Position numbers and translations under genes: made by a program. This document shows positions 21,294 to 22,059 of a stretch of DNA of 22,059 nt, in pieces; the stretch's first letter is position 1; each line of letters begins with the position of its first letter. The notes below the pieces were generated by a model. The model was not told the origin of the DNA. It searched no databases and was given only the letters and a program-made list of their open reading frames with translations. Source of the DNA: a virus; the IMG/VR virus record IMGVR_UViG_3300030329_006221, positions 1 to 22,059 of that record. One strand, written 5' to 3'.

Positions 21294-22059
21294 TACAATC
21301 TCGCTCCTTGGTTAATCGCGTTAGACATAGTTATGTTTGCAGGGTTAGTTATCATTGGAGAAACATTTCTTCTTGATGCGACCTTTAGCATTTCTCCACT
21401 CATATCGTCCCAGTTAACAACCTTTACGGGTTGAGGTTTTTTCTCAACTTTCTTCTTTTTATTGAACAAACCCATAATTCCGCTTGTCAAGAATCCTCCA
21501 ACTCCACCACCTAATAAACCTCCTAAAGGTCCACCACCAAACATACCTGCGATCGAAGATGAGAATCCTTGAATCATTGGGTTAACCTGTTGCATGACAG
21601 CATTTTGCAAAATGTTCATTGCTCCACCACTTTGTCCACCACCAATCATTGTTCCTATTTGAGTCGCGAAAGAATTCCAATCAAAACCTTTTTCTCCGTC
21701 TTCTCCTCCATTTCCATCATCACCACCAGTTCCTGCTGTTCCTTCACCTGGGTCAGGCAAGACGGGTGTAGTCGTAGTTGAAACTGTTTCATTCAAGCCA
21801 TCAAGCGATTCTGATAGATTGTCTAATCTTTCTTCTAAATCTTCGTTGATTGTTCTTAACGCATCTTCATGTCGTTTATCTTCATTTTCAAATCCATCTA
21901 AAATCATGCCACTCGCTTCTGCTTGACCTTCTTTGAAGGCTTTTGATAAATCTACATCTCCAGTTGCGATGTCAATTATGTTTTTAAATGGAATCTTCGA
22001 ACCTTTAAGGTCTTCTTCTAAATCTAGAATTTGGTCAGAAATACTTTTTCCTTCTTTGT
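21293..22059 (-). CDS. Probable C-terminal part of the tape measure protein, partial
   Basis: The frame is open through the right edge, so the start is missing. The visible 255 residues comprise a charged coiled coil (EDALRTINEDLEERLDNLSESLDGLNE), a Thr/Pro/Gly/Asp linker, and a Gly-rich hydrophobic segment (GGGPLGGLLGGGVGGFLTSG) followed by a basic patch, then a short C-terminus. Coiled coil plus membrane-active Gly-rich span just before the distal-tail and hub genes fits a tape measure protein, which sets tail length and enters the host membrane. An ATG at 21905-21907 could be an internal start, but the reading frame looks coding upstream of it. Confidence 0.6.
   Translation of the reverse strand, partial: KEGKSISDQILDLEEDLKGSKIPFKNIIDIATGDVDLSKAFKEGQAEASGMILDGFENEDKRHEDALRTINEDLEERLDNLSESLDGLNETVSTTTTPVLPDPGEGTAGTGGDDGNGGEDGEKGFDWNSFATQIGTMIGGGQSGGAMNILQNAVMQQVNPMIQGFSSSIAGMFGGGPLGGLLGGGVGGFLTSGIMGLFNKKKKVEKKPQPVKVVNWDDMSGEMLKVASRRNVSPMITNPANITMSNAINQGARL

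Noticed and set aside
1-22059. CRISPR array, insertion sequence or integrase
   Set aside because: No regular direct-repeat/spacer array, no terminal inverted repeats with a transposase, and no recombinase motif was found.

Overview
The window is a piece of a tailed double-stranded DNA phage (Caudoviricetes), either free or integrated. It encodes a large terminase, an HK97-type portal, a MuF-like minor head protein and a siphovirus-style tail module, next to a phage replication and nucleotide-metabolism block. Genes are packed with ATGA or TAATG overlaps. Most starts follow AGGAGG-type ribosome binding sites, which indicates a bacterial host. The DNA is AT-rich apart from one GC-rich, highly structured stretch. 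I cannot name the host. Both window edges cut through genes. No integrase, endolysin or tRNA was recognised.

Layout. From 22059 down to about 15070 (leftward): probable end of the tape measure gene, a small tail protein, a 1249-residue baseplate-hub-like protein, two fibre or surface proteins and a small zinc-ribbon protein. From 12752 to 15112 (rightward): an amidoligase, a gamma-glutamylcyclotransferase-like protein and four small unknown proteins. From 12751 to 12515 lies a divergent control region with two palindromic operator candidates and a GC-rich hairpin. From 12514 down to 5547 (leftward): an unknown protein, a dNMP-kinase-like protein, a thymidylate-synthase-superfamily hydroxymethylase candidate, a single-strand-annealing candidate, a Cro/CI-type regulator, a dUTPase/dCTPase-like enzyme, dCMP deaminase, a replication initiator with a probable origin inside its gene, a DnaC-like helicase loader, a DNA base-hypermodification family protein, a PD-(D/E)XK nuclease and a metallophosphoesterase. 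From 5546 to 5149 there is no gene but a compact RNA-like structure. From 5118 down to 1: small membrane proteins, terminase, portal and the minor head protein.

How the parts may work together. The nucleotide genes resemble the T4 set for hydroxymethylcytosine DNA: a dCTPase/dUTPase-type enzyme, a TS-fold enzyme with Asp at the base-discriminating position, a dNMP kinase and a dCMP deaminase. A member of the HMUDK/aGPT-Pplase family lies nearby, and an amidoligase plus cyclotransferase lies across the control region. This is consistent with a phage whose DNA bases are hydroxymethylated and perhaps decorated further. The pathway is inference.

The most notable signals are: a -1 frameshift site (ten A residues) that would fuse portal to the MuF-like protein, whose frame has no usable start of its own; a second -1 frameshift candidate in the membrane-protein cluster; iteron-like repeats with near-helical phasing inside the initiator gene; the structured 400-base element; and the possible base-hypermodification pathway.
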